35,268 nt of DNA, taken from positions 576,924 through 612,191 of the forward strand of contig MNCI01004721.1 of the NCBI GenBank assembly GCA_015680685.1. The letters run 5' to 3'. Shown here piece after piece: positions 21,801 to 31,117 of the stretch. Origin of the DNA: Gnetum montanum (Eukaryota; Streptophyta; Gnetopsida; Gnetales; Gnetaceae). How positions within the stretch are numbered: the stretch's first letter is position 1; each line of letters opens with the position of its first letter. The position numbers were made by a program, and so were the translations under genes. Below the pieces are notes generated by a model that worked only from the letters and a program-made list of their open reading frames with translations, did not search any database and was not told the DNA's origin.

Positions 21801-23345
21801 ATTCTTCACCTAATAAGTGCCCCTGATGGTGGTATGAACTGTACTCCATTGGTTGCTAATGTTTGATTTTTACCTTTAAGTTATGATGTTGATACTAAGG
21901 TATGGTTCTTTTGATATAATAGGCAATGAGTCCACTTCATCCATACATCCATAAATTTCTATGGTCTCTCTTGGCTTGGAACTGTATAGTCCTCTTTCTC
22001 AATAATAAGAACTATCAACGAATTGGTGACTGGGCATTTCTCAAACTAAGGAAGGACTCAAGGACTGAAAAGGGTGTGACTTCGAGGGAACTTGATGCAT
22101 TTGTGCTGGCCATTTTATTGGGTGCTTGGATGTTTTCTTCTTGAGTATCCCGTATGATTTCGACACTGTTCCATTATCGGGAAGCTGAGCTAATAAAAAT
22201 AAGAAGTCTTTGCATGGTGTGGTTCTCACACAAAACAAAAAAAAAATAGTGGGAATTCAAAGCACATCCCTTAGATGAAATAATCATTTGGGCTACAAGC
22301 ACTGGTTATGAAACTAAATAAAAATGTTCCCTCTAACTAAGGTCATTCTTGCTTCCTACTTTCTCCTTGTTCGTTTCGTCAGAATGGTGGTGACTCTTTG
22401 GTGGAGGCATTCATGTTACTTCAGGAGGATGGATTGCCTGAATGTATTAATGCAAAGTCACTGGATGTGGATTTTTTGAGGCCAAATTTGAAATGAGATC
22501 TACTCAGTCACATTAACCATTAACACACAAGGGGCTATACACCACCTTGTTTTTGAGACTCCATTCCACTCTCTTCTTTCCATCATTCTTTCTCCATTCA
22601 TCACCTCATTATCGGTTATGTCAATAGTCCATATTTTGGTTGATGCATTGTTTTCTTTTTGGTAAACTCTTATGGTTAAGACTTTAAGTCTTGTCTCCAA
22701 ATGACATTCCTAGAGCCTACGAACTCTTTGAATGTGGGATTGTCAGGGCATTAAGGGCATGAGCCTGCTTTGGGGAGGATCCACTGGCATTCCTATTTGG
22801 TGCATCCATTAATTTATTTCCATTAAACATTTTCATAATCACCATCTATTTTGTTCATTTCCATCTTTGACATCCATTTTATCGGCGTTGTCGTTGTTTC
22901 TTTTTTTCCCTCTGTCTTGTTCCTTTTCTCTTTCTCCATTCTCTCGCTACCGGAGGTTCGCTCTCGGTCATGGGGGTCCTGGTCCAATTTTTTTGATTTT
23001 CTCTTAACCCCTACACCTTGGGTAGCCACCAGTATTATATCTCCAGATGGAAATTGTACAACAATGTATTGGATCTAGAGGAAACACTTGGAATGGACTG
23101 GTGTTGAAGTAGTTATGCAAGGAACAAGATTGATGACGTGCTTATGGATAGACAACGAAAGGCGTAATCTTGGCATTGGCAGCAGCAGATTTCCTCTTTT
23201 CTCTCTCTCTTCTCTCTTTTCTCTTAGCTGCCAAATAAGGTTGGATGTCAAAAGTGTATAGTGTTCACTCTTGTTGTCATGAACACTAATTTTGTCATGT
23301 TTTGTAATGATGATCCATTCACATGTCACCCCATCTACCATTAGT
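21801..23345 (+). other. Unidentified DNA inside element A, possible captured sequence
   Basis: The extra ORF expected before the polypurine tract is not recognisable here. Instead there are coding-like islands without stops: 21926-22144 (RIGDWAFLKLRKDSRTEKGV..., ending in a hydrophobic segment), about 22386-22494 (NGGDSLVEAFMLLQEDGLPE...), about 22700-22750 (IPRAYELFECGIVRALRA) and about 23075-23190 (WTGVEVVMQGTRLMTCLW). A TATAATAG acceptor-like site precedes the first island. A pyrimidine tract lies at 23194-23228. None matches a family I know; these may be captured host exons, a decayed extra ORF, or chance. Confidence 0.4.
23194..23228 (+). repeat. CT-rich low-complexity tract
   Basis: An almost pure pyrimidine run of TTTCCTCTTTTCTCTCTCTC type. 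It lies within the unidentified part of element A. Confidence 0.8.
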
Positions 23346-23400
23346 ATCATTCAAGTCAATAATCCCATACCTTCCCAATATTTTGTAAGGAACTTGAGGA

Positions 23401-23426
23401 CGAGTTTTCATTCAGTCATGGGGATA
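23401..23426 (+). other. Element A polypurine tract
   Basis: GAGTTTTCATTCAGTCATGG then GGATA directly precedes TGATGAGA. Upstream, 23355-23400 (AATAATCCCATACC...TTTTGTAAGGAACTT) matches the same region before the left-cluster LTRs. Confidence 0.8.
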
Positions 23427-24244
23427 TGATGAGACATGATATCGCATGGGCCGCGATATCGCGTTGGCGATATCGCATTTGCCCCTGCAATATCGCGTAC
23501 GTGATATCATAGCCCATCGCCAGTTCTATAAATAAGAGGCGACTTTCCCTTGTTTCTCCATCTAGATCTAGACCCTTAGCTAAAATATGGTAGTTTTACC
23601 ATTCCAGAGATAGAATAATTTCCATGTGCTCGCAGTAGGAGTCTCAAAGTGAACGGATCTTTATTCGAGCAGATTGTACCTAAGTACACACATTTGTGTA
23701 CGGAAATAAAGACAAACTTGCTGATAAACCTTGCAGCATATGGACTAAGCTAAATAGGATTTAATTAATGTTAAATGTTTAAATTCTTTCTTAGACAATT
23801 AATCACTCTCAAACTTCAACTCTCCTAATTAAGTGCATTCAGTACGACTGCTTCGAGCACGTGTGCTACGCTTGGTAACCAAGTAACGAATAGCATTTGG
23901 TAATCCTAGTAGCGTTGAACTGGTTCAGGGTGTGTATAGTAAGTGGGGATGGATACTAATGCTAGGACAACTAGAACTTAGTTAATTAAAGTTAGTCATT
24001 TAGTCTCTTCACCCTTCACCTCTTAGCATAGGCGTTAAAAAGATAAAAGACGTAAAAATCATATACCTTAGACTTACTTAACCATACAACCGTGACAATA
24101 TAAGTAAGTTTGGGAAGACAACGATTGATTAACCTTAAGTGTTCCATTAGGGCATGTAAGCACTTAGTCCTTGGAGTTCGAACGCATCATGCATGCATGC
24201 TCGTATTCATATGATTGAGTGTAGGGGTACCTCGCCACACATCA
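23427..24244 (+). repeat. Element A 3' LTR (complete)
   Basis: It starts TGATGAGA and ends ACACATCA, with CCAAT repeated immediately after. The TATA box is at 23527-23534. Apart from the promoter region missing in the 5' copy, it is collinear with 17565-18294, differing at about 7% of positions. It holds conserved CTTGGTAACC-type minirepeats at about 23870-23915 and the TTTGGGAAGACAA block near 24110. Confidence 0.92.
23438..23534 (+). promoter_or_regulatory. LTR promoter: GATATC word array plus TATA box
   Basis: GATATC occurs at 23438, 23455, 23469 and 23503 with a variant AATATC at 23489, most of them extended to GATATCGC or GCGATATC. The spacing is 14-20 bp. A TATA box (TATAAATA) follows at 23527. 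Such clustered self-complementary sites upstream of a TATA box look like a binding-site array, but no factor can be assigned from sequence. Confidence 0.6.
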
Positions 24245-24249
24245 CCAAT

Positions 24250-25005
24250 GGATTGAATCTAGTTCCAACAATTTATACCAACTTTCAACTTCATCTATTA
24301 GTGTCCTAGGAAAGAGCTTATGCTTTTGCTACTCACTCTCAATGTTCTGAAAGGTGCAACCATCATGGAAGGCTTTTAAGTGATATTGTAGATTAGAGTT
24401 ATAGCCTCCCACATAGGGATTTTATTTATATCAAGCCTTTTGATGTGACTTTCCCTTTGGTGCTCATGGAATAATTTAACTGCCTTCATTATCCACGTCA
24501 TGCTCCTAATAGCCAACAAGGGTCCATCATCATCAAACATGTTATGGTGATAATTTCTATTTCTAGTTACCCAGTTATGATGATTTTGTTTATGCTCACA
24601 ATGATGATCTCATCTATTTCTACTTTTATCTTCATCTTGATCCTTATTTCTATACTTACATTCATCTTCGTTAGAACTAGACATGGAAGAGAAAGAGGAA
24701 GATGATAAACTAGGAGAATCACCATGGCTACTATATCTCCCCCTAAGGTCCCTTGATTTATCTCTTCTAGACTTGGAGGAGGTCTTAGGCCTTAAGGCCC
24801 TCCTTGTTCTAGGACTTACTCCATCTCCTCTAGGATTATTTGCATTAGTTGAACATAGTCTTTGAGTGTAGTAAGGGTCTAAATGAGCATAGGAAATCCC
24901 TACTTATGGTTGTTTACTCCAATTTTCATTAGTATAGATCCTATCATTTCTCCTACTAGTGTTTTCATTATACGATGCATTATTGACCCTATGTGAAGAA
25001 GTCAT
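24250..25005 (-). pseudogene. Element C gag, N-terminal part
   Basis: The minus-strand ATG at 25005-25003 opens with MTSSHRVNNAS. It is followed by an Arg/Ser-rich segment (about 24790-24740), the Ser-rich stretch, the LDINKIP-like motif, and then the first part of the capsid-like domain (LQYHLKAFHDGCTFQNIES, LFPRTLIDEVESWY, LELDSI). The frame breaks off at 24250, exactly where element A inserted, and resumes at 17559. Several in-frame stops are present. Plus-strand open frames over this interval (for example 24683-24865) are antisense shadows. Confidence 0.8.
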
Positions 25006-25119
25006 GATTTTTTTTGATAATGTGTGTGACTTAAAAATATTAATGTTTTCTAAAAGATAGATCACTAATATGGTTACAGTGACTGTTTATGATATAACTA
25101 ATCTAGATAACTAGCACCA

Positions 25120-25137
25120 TCCTTGGTAACAGCACGA
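25120..25137 (-). other. Element C primer-binding site, decayed
   Basis: Read on the minus strand it is TCGTGCTGTTACCAAGGA, immediately after the 5' LTR. It differs from the tRNA-Asp-type site at six positions, five of them transitions, consistent with an older insertion than E or the left cluster. Confidence 0.65.
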
Positions 25138-25138
25138 A

Positions 25139-26144
25139 TGATGAGCGACAGATACCCCCTATGCCCAACTATAAGAATCACAACATTCATGCACAATCTG
25201 GTCAAATTTCATGGATGGAACTAGTTGTGGCATCTAGATCATTAAGTGTTGATCATAGGATGTTGTCTTCCCACTTGGACTAGTGGTAGCTTTGTCATGT
25301 ATGATTTAGTACAAAGTGAGGCATATGATAATTGATGTTCTTGTGGCCTTATGCTAATCTTGATAATAATGGAAAAATTAATTATTTAATCTAACTAACA
25401 ACATGAAGGTAAATCTAAACTAGCTTAGAGTGATAAGCATCTAGTCCTAGCTTACAGTATACACCTTGGGCTCATGTAACTATTACGAGGCTACCAAGCA
25501 TTATGCTACTAGGCAAACCAAGCAATAACACTACTGGGATTACCAAACGATTACACTTAAACATTCAAAACCAATTGTACTCATTCTGCTTTACTAATGA
25601 ATAAGTAAAGTAAAATACTTGGAAATCTAAATAATTAAACTAATAAACTAGTAAAAACTATGCTAAGTAAAATAGTAAAACTAAGTGCTACAATGATGAA
25701 AAACAATATCGATCTTTATTTCCAGACATGAATTGTGTCCAAATACACTTCACTTGAATAAAGATTCCATACAACTAATCAACACCATACTATGGGAATT
25801 CACTCTATTACTAAAACTACAAAATGAAATTGCAAGAATTCTACTACTAGTGGAATGAAACTTCTTCATATCCATGCACCCAAGTGTTGCATTTATAGGT
25901 GAGCATGCATCCCATGATATTGGATATCCAATGATGTACCATGTGTTATGATATCATATATGTAATATTGGAGCTACTATATTAGATATGTGATATTGTA
26001 GTGGACAAAAAATTGACTTTTTTTGTAAAATCCATGTGACATAGTAGCCAACTGAGATGCACTAATAGGGATGTTACAACACAGGTGCAATGTAGCATCT
26101 ACAACATAGCATCTACAATATCTTAGCCAACTGATGATTCATCA
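25139..26144 (-). repeat. Element C 5' LTR
   Basis: On the minus strand it begins TGATGAATCATCAG at 26144 and ends ...CGCTCATCA at 25139. It is 1006 bp and matches the 3' LTR at 12049-13276 except for one copy of the 175-bp promoter block. The TATA box is changed to TATAAATG (25890-25897). CTCTT beyond 26144 is the right copy of the target duplication. Confidence 0.9.
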
Positions 26145-26149
26145 CTCTT

Positions 26150-27718
26150 GTTCATTGGTTTTCCAAGCATTTTTACCTTACAAGATACACTTACTAGACC
26201 CCCTTGGACAAGAGCAAGTGGTCACATTATTTTGCTCTATATGTGATTGATAGTAACCTTGTTCATGTCCACATACTTTACAACAAAAATATCGGGTATC
26301 TCTAATTTGGATAGGATTATCAAACCTTGTCCTTGTTTCCTTTTAGATAATACCAAATCTATACAAGAGTTCTCCAGATATTTTTCATTGTGTTGATTTA
26401 GAGGCACTTCTTAATCTTTGCTAATCCTTTTATCTTGCTTATCTTTAAACTTCTCCTCATACAAATGGGTTAGCAATTGAACCTTAGCCTTTATGTCTAA
26501 GAGTTTCCTTTTTAGAGTGCAACATAAAGTATACATTTCAAAGATTTCATTCTCTTTTCTATGCATATTTTTTCTTGATTTTTTATGTAAATAATGTAGA
26601 GTAATAATTTCTTTACATAATTCACTATACTTTTCATCATATTTACCTTTAGAATCTTCAAGGGCTTGTGTAGAATTTTCATGTGTAAGGGCCATGCATA
26701 TAAGATGTGAACCCAAAGTAGCATCATCTACTTCCTCCTTACTTTGTTCATCATCTCAGCTAGTGTAGAAATTTTTCCTTTTCATATCAGTTTTGAATTA
26801 ATCTTTCTTTGGAAACTTGCCAACACTTGGAAATTTGGAGGCCTCATGACCTCTTCCACCACAAACCCAACATTATATAGAGGATGCATCAAGATTTGAA
26901 CTTTTAAAATTCTTACCTCTTTCTTTACCTTTGGTTCTAGGTTGATTGAAGCTTTTGCCTTTTCTTATAAGCAATTTTTGTATTCTCCTTGACAATAGAG
27001 CCAATTCATCTTTGTTGTTTTCTTTATGTTTAATTAGCTCCTTCTCCTTTGATGAACTTTTCAAGGCAATAGGTTTTTCTTTGATCACACCTTCTCTAAG
27101 GAGGTTCATCTCATAGGCAATAAGTGCACTTTGTAGTTCTTCAAATTTCAAGACTAAAAAATCCTTAATTTCCTCCATGGCCATTATCTTGGGTTTGAAT
27201 TTGGGTTGCAAGGTTCTTATCATCTTGATGATAACATCACTTTTGGGTAGAAACTGACCCATACCTCTAATTGCTACAATAATATCATTGGCTCTTGAAA
27301 AGTAGCCTTTAATCTTCTCTCCTTCTCTTATTTTTAATTTATTATATTTACTTTGAAAAACTAGAAGCTTTAATTATTTTACAACTAATGTACCTTCATA
27401 GGTTGCTTCTTGCATTTCAAAAATTTCTTTAGCAATCTTATAGCTAGCTTCTCTATTAAATTTAGATTTTCTCAAAGCACAATAAAGACAATTCTTTGCT
27501 TTATAATCAAATATGAACTTATCTCTTTCATCTTGCATGCATTTACTTCTTGCCTTAGTAGTTGATGTGATGCTATCAATGGATGGTATGTAACCTTCAA
27601 GAATAGATTCCCAGACTTTGAACTTCATGGATTTCAAGAATCCTTACATTTTAAATTTCCAATACATGAAGTCAATCCCATCAAACATAGATGGCCATGT
27701 GTAGGATGTTCCTTCCAT
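26150..27718 (-). pseudogene. Copia element D gag
   Basis: The minus-strand ATG at 27718-27716 begins MEGTSYTWPSMFDGIDFMYW, the characteristic start of plant Copia gag (DUF4219-like). Downstream is a UBN2-like helical domain (KYNKLKIREGEKIKGYF, GMGQFLPKSDVIIKMIRTL, PKFKPKIMAMEE), a basic stretch, and a CCHC zinc knuckle at about 26830-26875 reading CWVCGGRGHEASKFP, where the final Cys is lost. After that comes a Glu/Lys-rich helical region (26411-26716). Stops at about 27640, 27370 and 26878 break the frame, leaving open pieces at 27374-27637 and 26873-27262. It is cut at 26149 by the insertion of element C. Confidence 0.8.
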
Positions 27719-27758
27719 TGTTCACTCTTGAGATTTTATGCTCCAAACTTAAAAGTAC

Positions 27759-27774
27759 CAAGCTTTGATATCAA
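27759..27774 (-). other. Copia primer-binding site (initiator Met type)
   Basis: On the minus strand TTGATATCAAAGCTTGG resembles the TGGTATCAGAGC site complementary to initiator Met tRNA used by most plant Copia elements. It lies just after the LTR end and about 40 bp before the gag ATG. Confidence 0.7.
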
Positions 27775-27777
27775 TTA

Positions 27778-28683
27778 TGGAGTGAGAACTTAGAAGGAGG
27801 GATGAATAAGTTTTTTGAAATTAAATAGTCAAGATGACTAAAATCGCACACAATTTTTACTTGGTTCCCTAACTTGGGTTCCATACTCGAAGGATAGAAT
27901 CCTTTCACACCTCTAGACTTTGTTCTTTCAAAATGTGGTTTTAGAGGGCACCATAACCTTTACAAAGTTCAAGCTCCACTTAGAGGGTTTTTTCACTGGA
28001 CAAATACTCCATCCCATAAGGTCCCAACAAGCTCAATGAAGATGGCTTCCCACAAGAAGCACATCAATCCTGCAAGGCTTATAAGAAGAGAAAAAGAATC
28101 AAGAAGAGAGTGTAACTTAATTTACAAATTCTTTGTAATAAAGCTCTCAACACATGCAATAATTCACAACAATTTACAAATGATGAACACAATGAGAGAC
28201 AAAGTGAGTTCACTTGATATACAATAATTGGATCAATCAATGAATAGTACTTGTTCATTTCTCAAGAATTCCACTTTATTTTATAGCTTTATACTTTCCA
28301 AAATCTCCTCAGAATTCATGCGATGGCTAGGAAATAGCTAATTAGGACATCCCATTTGAGGTTGGGATGTCTATTTGAAAATAGCTTTTATTTTGATGGG
28401 ACATCCCATAGAAAATTGGGATGTCTATTGTTAATCTAGGATGTCTAGCTTGTAAGTAAACTTTGAACTCTAGACAATTTCTCTAACATTTTGACATATC
28501 AACAGACCTTGAGGTGCCTTCATTTGGCTTGTAGACTCTGTTTGCATCCCAACTCTTGTTTTGTCATCTCAACTTGCTTGCTCTATCATCTTGTCACCTT
28601 GTTCTTTTCTTAGCCTTACAAGATTATAACCACATTTCCACATTCTCCATTTTCTAAGGTTTTGACATACCAAAAAGTTAACA
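27778..28683 (-). repeat. Copia element D 5' LTR
   Basis: On the minus strand it begins TGTTAACTTTTTGG at 28683 and ends ...CTCACTCCA at 27778, next to the PBS. It matches 9183-10159 with many substitutions and indels. It contains GGGACATCCCA and GGGATGTC words repeated around 28330-28440. The plus-strand open frame at 28036-28227 is incidental. Confidence 0.8.
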
Positions 28684-29547
28684 AGTAGGCTTTAATTATC
28701 CATTATTTCTATTTTACTCTAGTAGAGGATAAAAAATGTAGTATGTCCTGAAGGATCATGTTGGGTCTTATCAAAATGCCTATGAATGCTTGAATTACAT
28801 CTTAGAAATTCTTAGCCTTCATAAATTGGACTAAGTAATGATCCTATATTTTTTCATGGTTACTATATTGCGCACATGAGTCCTCATTCATAATCTTGGT
28901 GTTTCCTTCTATTGTTTCTTCTATATCTTTGTTTTGTTCTTTTTGGTTGTTAATAAGGAAGCCTCTAGTGAAAAGTAAAAACTTGCGAGGCTACTTTTTA
29001 ACAAGGTCAAGGCTTGATCCTTTTAAAACCCCAAACAAGAGACTTTAAGGATGAAAGCCTATAATGACATCCCTAAGACCATTAGGTCCTTCCTTTTAAC
29101 TATTGTTTTTGAAGCTTCTTTATTATTGAAGGGATATGCTGTATTTTTTTAGTAATGTACTTTGTTTTTATTCTTAATATAGTTTTTATTTTTGGGGTCT
29201 TAATATAATCTCATTTTGGCTTGTGGAAGGCTTTTGGCATGTGGACTTAGATGAATTGAAAGTATATTGTAGGTGTTTTGAATAGAAAATAAAGCTAATA
29301 AAAAAATTTAAAAGGCCTTGACAACTCAATAAGAATATTTATTTTATTTTTCTTTTCATGTATCTATCCTACTTTGCTATGGATTTTGTATTCTTCCTCT
29401 TTGCTACGTGATTCTTTGTTACTTTTTATTATTTCAATTATCAAGTTCAGAATTGACTACATTTTTGTCATTTGAATTTACTTTATATAAGAATTTGTAT
29501 TATAATCCTTTTCTATCTTTTTGGTGAATTTCTAAAATATATGAAAA
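28684..29547. other. Anonymous AT-rich sequence right of the nest
   Basis: No recognisable protein, LTR end or RNA gene is visible. The sequence probably represents the older target DNA into which element D inserted. The matching flank on the left side is hidden by the Ty3 cluster, so a target duplication for D could not be identified. Confidence 0.5.
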
Positions 29548-29750
29548 TGAGATGTTAGCCTAGTGGTAAGACTCTTGATTTAATAGCTCCAAGTCATGGG
29601 TTCAATTTTGGTGGGTAATGCTAAATTATAAAGTTCTAATTAGACCATATTACAATTATTTTGGGGTTCCAACACCCCTGAATTTTTGCAATAAGTGGAA
29701 ACTTTGTTCATCTTGCTTATCTAGTATTTATAATTATATTGGAATAGTCC
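29548..29750 (+). repeat. Possible tRNA-derived SINE
   Basis: TTAGCCTAGTGGTAAGA at about 29556 resembles a Pol III A box. About 30 bp later GGGTTCAATTTTGG at about 29600 resembles a B box (GGTTCRANNCC). The arrangement fits the tRNA-related head of plant SINEs. The body ends in anonymous AT-rich sequence and no clear tail or target duplication is seen. A second A-box-like word (TTAGCTGGTAATGCGG) occurs near 29878. Confidence 0.4.
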
Positions 29751-30062
29751 TTAATATGGGATAAGATTTGTAAAAATCTTGTGAAAATTCGTATGATTTT
29801 GAAGGACTTTTTGCTTATGTTGGAAATCTTTTGGAATTGGATAAGATAATAAAAATATATATGATAACTAGGTTTGCTTAGCTGGTAATGCGGTGTTCTT
29901 TAGTGTGCCCCACCTCTTGGGAACAAGGATTTGGATAAATTTCGAACCTTGGATTTTGGTTCATAAGTTGATGTGTGGTTAGGAAATTAGCCAAGACCAT
30001 GGTATTGAGAAGTTGAATCTAATGGCGTGTAGTGAAACATAATTGATGAAGTGCTAGATGGT
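29751..30062. other. Anonymous sequence left of element E
   Basis: AT-rich DNA without recognisable genes. It directly precedes the E LTR and is not polypurine, so the E LTR at 30063 is a 5' LTR next to flanking DNA. Confidence 0.5.
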
Positions 30063-30947
30063 TGATGCGTTTATTAGGCCACGTATACGGGGTCCCGTAT
30101 ACGTGGCCCCATCGATGTGGCCCTGTCAATGCATCCTTCCATGCGTCAACGTGGCCCCGTTTATGCGGTGCCTATTTCAACCTATAAATAAGTGGGCTCC
30201 TGCCCCACTTAGGTATATTTTTGTCAGTTGTAGCAAAGCTCTTGCAGTTTGTTTTCGTGAGAGTTAGAATATTTTCCAAGTGCCCACAGTAGGTGTAAGA
30301 AAGGTGTCTGGCTCTTTATTTAAGCGTTGATGTACCTGAGCCCATTGGCATGAACGACAATAAAGATGAGCTTTTCAATCATTCCTTGTAGTAATTGGAC
30401 TTAGTCATTTCATGCATTTAATAGTTTAATATTTTTATGCTTTAATAGTTCCTTAAAGTTCTCTTGTTATTATTTTAATCGTTATCGCTCATTCATATTT
30501 CGTAGGAACCATAAGTACAACCATCTTGAACATAAACCCAACGCTTGGCAACCCAGTGATGCTTAACATCTAGTAACCCAGTAGTGTTAAGAAATGCTTA
30601 GGATGTGCACGGAAGATGGGATCGGATACTTATGCTAGGAAGAGTTAAGACTTAGATTAGGATAATTATAGATTACATAATATTTCATTCCTTACTTTAC
30701 ATTACGAGAATTAGATGCTAGAAGATAAAGTAAAAAGCCATAAAAATTAGTTGCCTCAATCTCACTTAACCATTGCCACTAGAACATCACAAGTGAGGTT
30801 GGGAAGACAACGACCATTCTAACAAAGGGTTTTGCTGGTTAAGGTCTGGTGTATGCAAAGTGCTTACAGTCTATGGAATTCGACCGAGTCATGTGTGAAC
30901 ACCCGTGATTCGCATGGTTGGGCGTAGGGGTACCTAGTCGCTCATCA
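30063..30947 (+). repeat. Element E 5' LTR
   Basis: It starts TGATGCGT and ends GCTCATCA (885 bp). The TATA box is at 30183-30190. An AATAAAG signal lies at about 30359. The minirepeats CGCTTGGCAACCCAGTGATG and CTAGTAACCCAGTAGTG are at 30541-30590, and GTTGGGAAGACAACGACC at about 30800 matches other family LTRs. The U3 region is strikingly different from that of A, B and C. Confidence 0.88.
30079..30190 (+). promoter_or_regulatory. E LTR promoter: 13-bp inverted repeat, ACGTGGC motifs, TATA box
   Basis: CCACGTATACGGG (30079-30091) and CCCGTATACGTGG (30094-30106) form a perfect inverted repeat with a 2-bp centre. ACGTGGC, the core of plant ABRE/G-box-type elements bound by bZIP factors, occurs at 30101 and again at about 30149. 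TATAAATA follows at 30183. The word GTATAC takes the place of the GATATC words of the other LTRs. Binding by a bZIP protein is an inference from the motif alone. Confidence 0.6.
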
Positions 30948-30948
30948 T

Positions 30949-30966
30949 TGATGCTGTCACTGGGGA
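30949..30966 (+). other. Element E primer-binding site
   Basis: TGATGCTGTCACTGGGGA lies two bases beyond the LTR and differs from the tRNA-Asp-type site by six transitions. Confidence 0.7.
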
Positions 30967-31117
30967 TTGTTAGTCTTACATGCGCCATTTAAACTTAGCA
31001 AACTTATTATTCACATCGTTGGAACAGACCTAGGATAGTAAAATTTATGCACGCTAGGCAGACTAAGTAAAAAAAGAAAGTAAGGTGCACCAATTAGTGG
31101 ATTATCTAATATTCAAC

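Larger units (their letters stand above)
17565..24244 (+). mobile_element. Ty3 element A (Athila/Tat-like), RT/integrase-less, nested in C gag
   Basis: LTRs at 17565-18294 and 23427-24244 bound gag (18413-20897), an N gap, a protease remnant (21154-21520), a T-rich linker, unidentified DNA (about 21790-23345) and a polypurine tract. Its 5-bp target duplication (CCAAT) is perfect. LTR-LTR difference is about 51 in about 705 aligned bases by hand count (about 7%). No RT, RNase H or integrase is seen although the region after protease is free of Ns. It interrupts the gag gene of element C in the opposite orientation. Confidence 0.9.
12049..26144 (-). mobile_element. Ty3 element C (Athila/Tat-like), RT/integrase-less, nested in D
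   Basis: On the minus strand the order is: 5' LTR 25139-26144, PBS 25120-25137, gag 25005-24250 and 17559-16387 (split by element A), protease-region remnant to about 15700, T-rich linker 15640-15360, anonymous DNA, extra-ORF tail 13590-13455, polypurine tract, 3' LTR 12049-13276. A perfect 5-bp target duplication (CTCTT) flanks it. Excluding A it is about 7.4 kb. No RT, RNase H or integrase is recognised. Hand-counted difference between LTRs is about 15% over ~430 bp, about twice that of element A inserted within it. Confidence 0.88.
9183..28683 (-). mobile_element. Copia element D (SIRE-like), host of nested insertions
   Basis: Its 5' LTR is 27778-28683, followed on the minus strand by an initiator-Met-type PBS and gag. 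The internal region is interrupted at 26145/12048 by element C, then continues from 12048 to a polypurine tract at 10160-10174 and a 3' LTR at 9183-10159. The minus-strand reading across the C insertion joins as ...KTNEQ-E-EGIALDEF..., which supports continuity. The joined internal region is only about 3.5 kb. I recognise gag but no protease, integrase, RT or RNase H, so D is probably a non-autonomous or deleted copy. Confidence 0.75.

Noticed and set aside
22851-23078. Plus-strand ORF with hydrophobic Phe/Ser stretch
   Set aside because: Pyrimidine-rich DNA readily gives Phe/Ser/Leu-rich frames, and no domain or start context supports it.
24683-24865. Plus-strand ORF with Leu-rich segment
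   Set aside because: It is antisense to the element C gag N-terminal region.
29551-29620. Functional tRNA gene
   Set aside because: A- and B-box-like words are present but acceptor and anticodon stems do not form convincingly by eye.
30058-30267. Plus-strand ORF over the E LTR promoter
   Set aside because: It lies across the LTR start, inverted repeat and TATA box and is explained by the promoter words.
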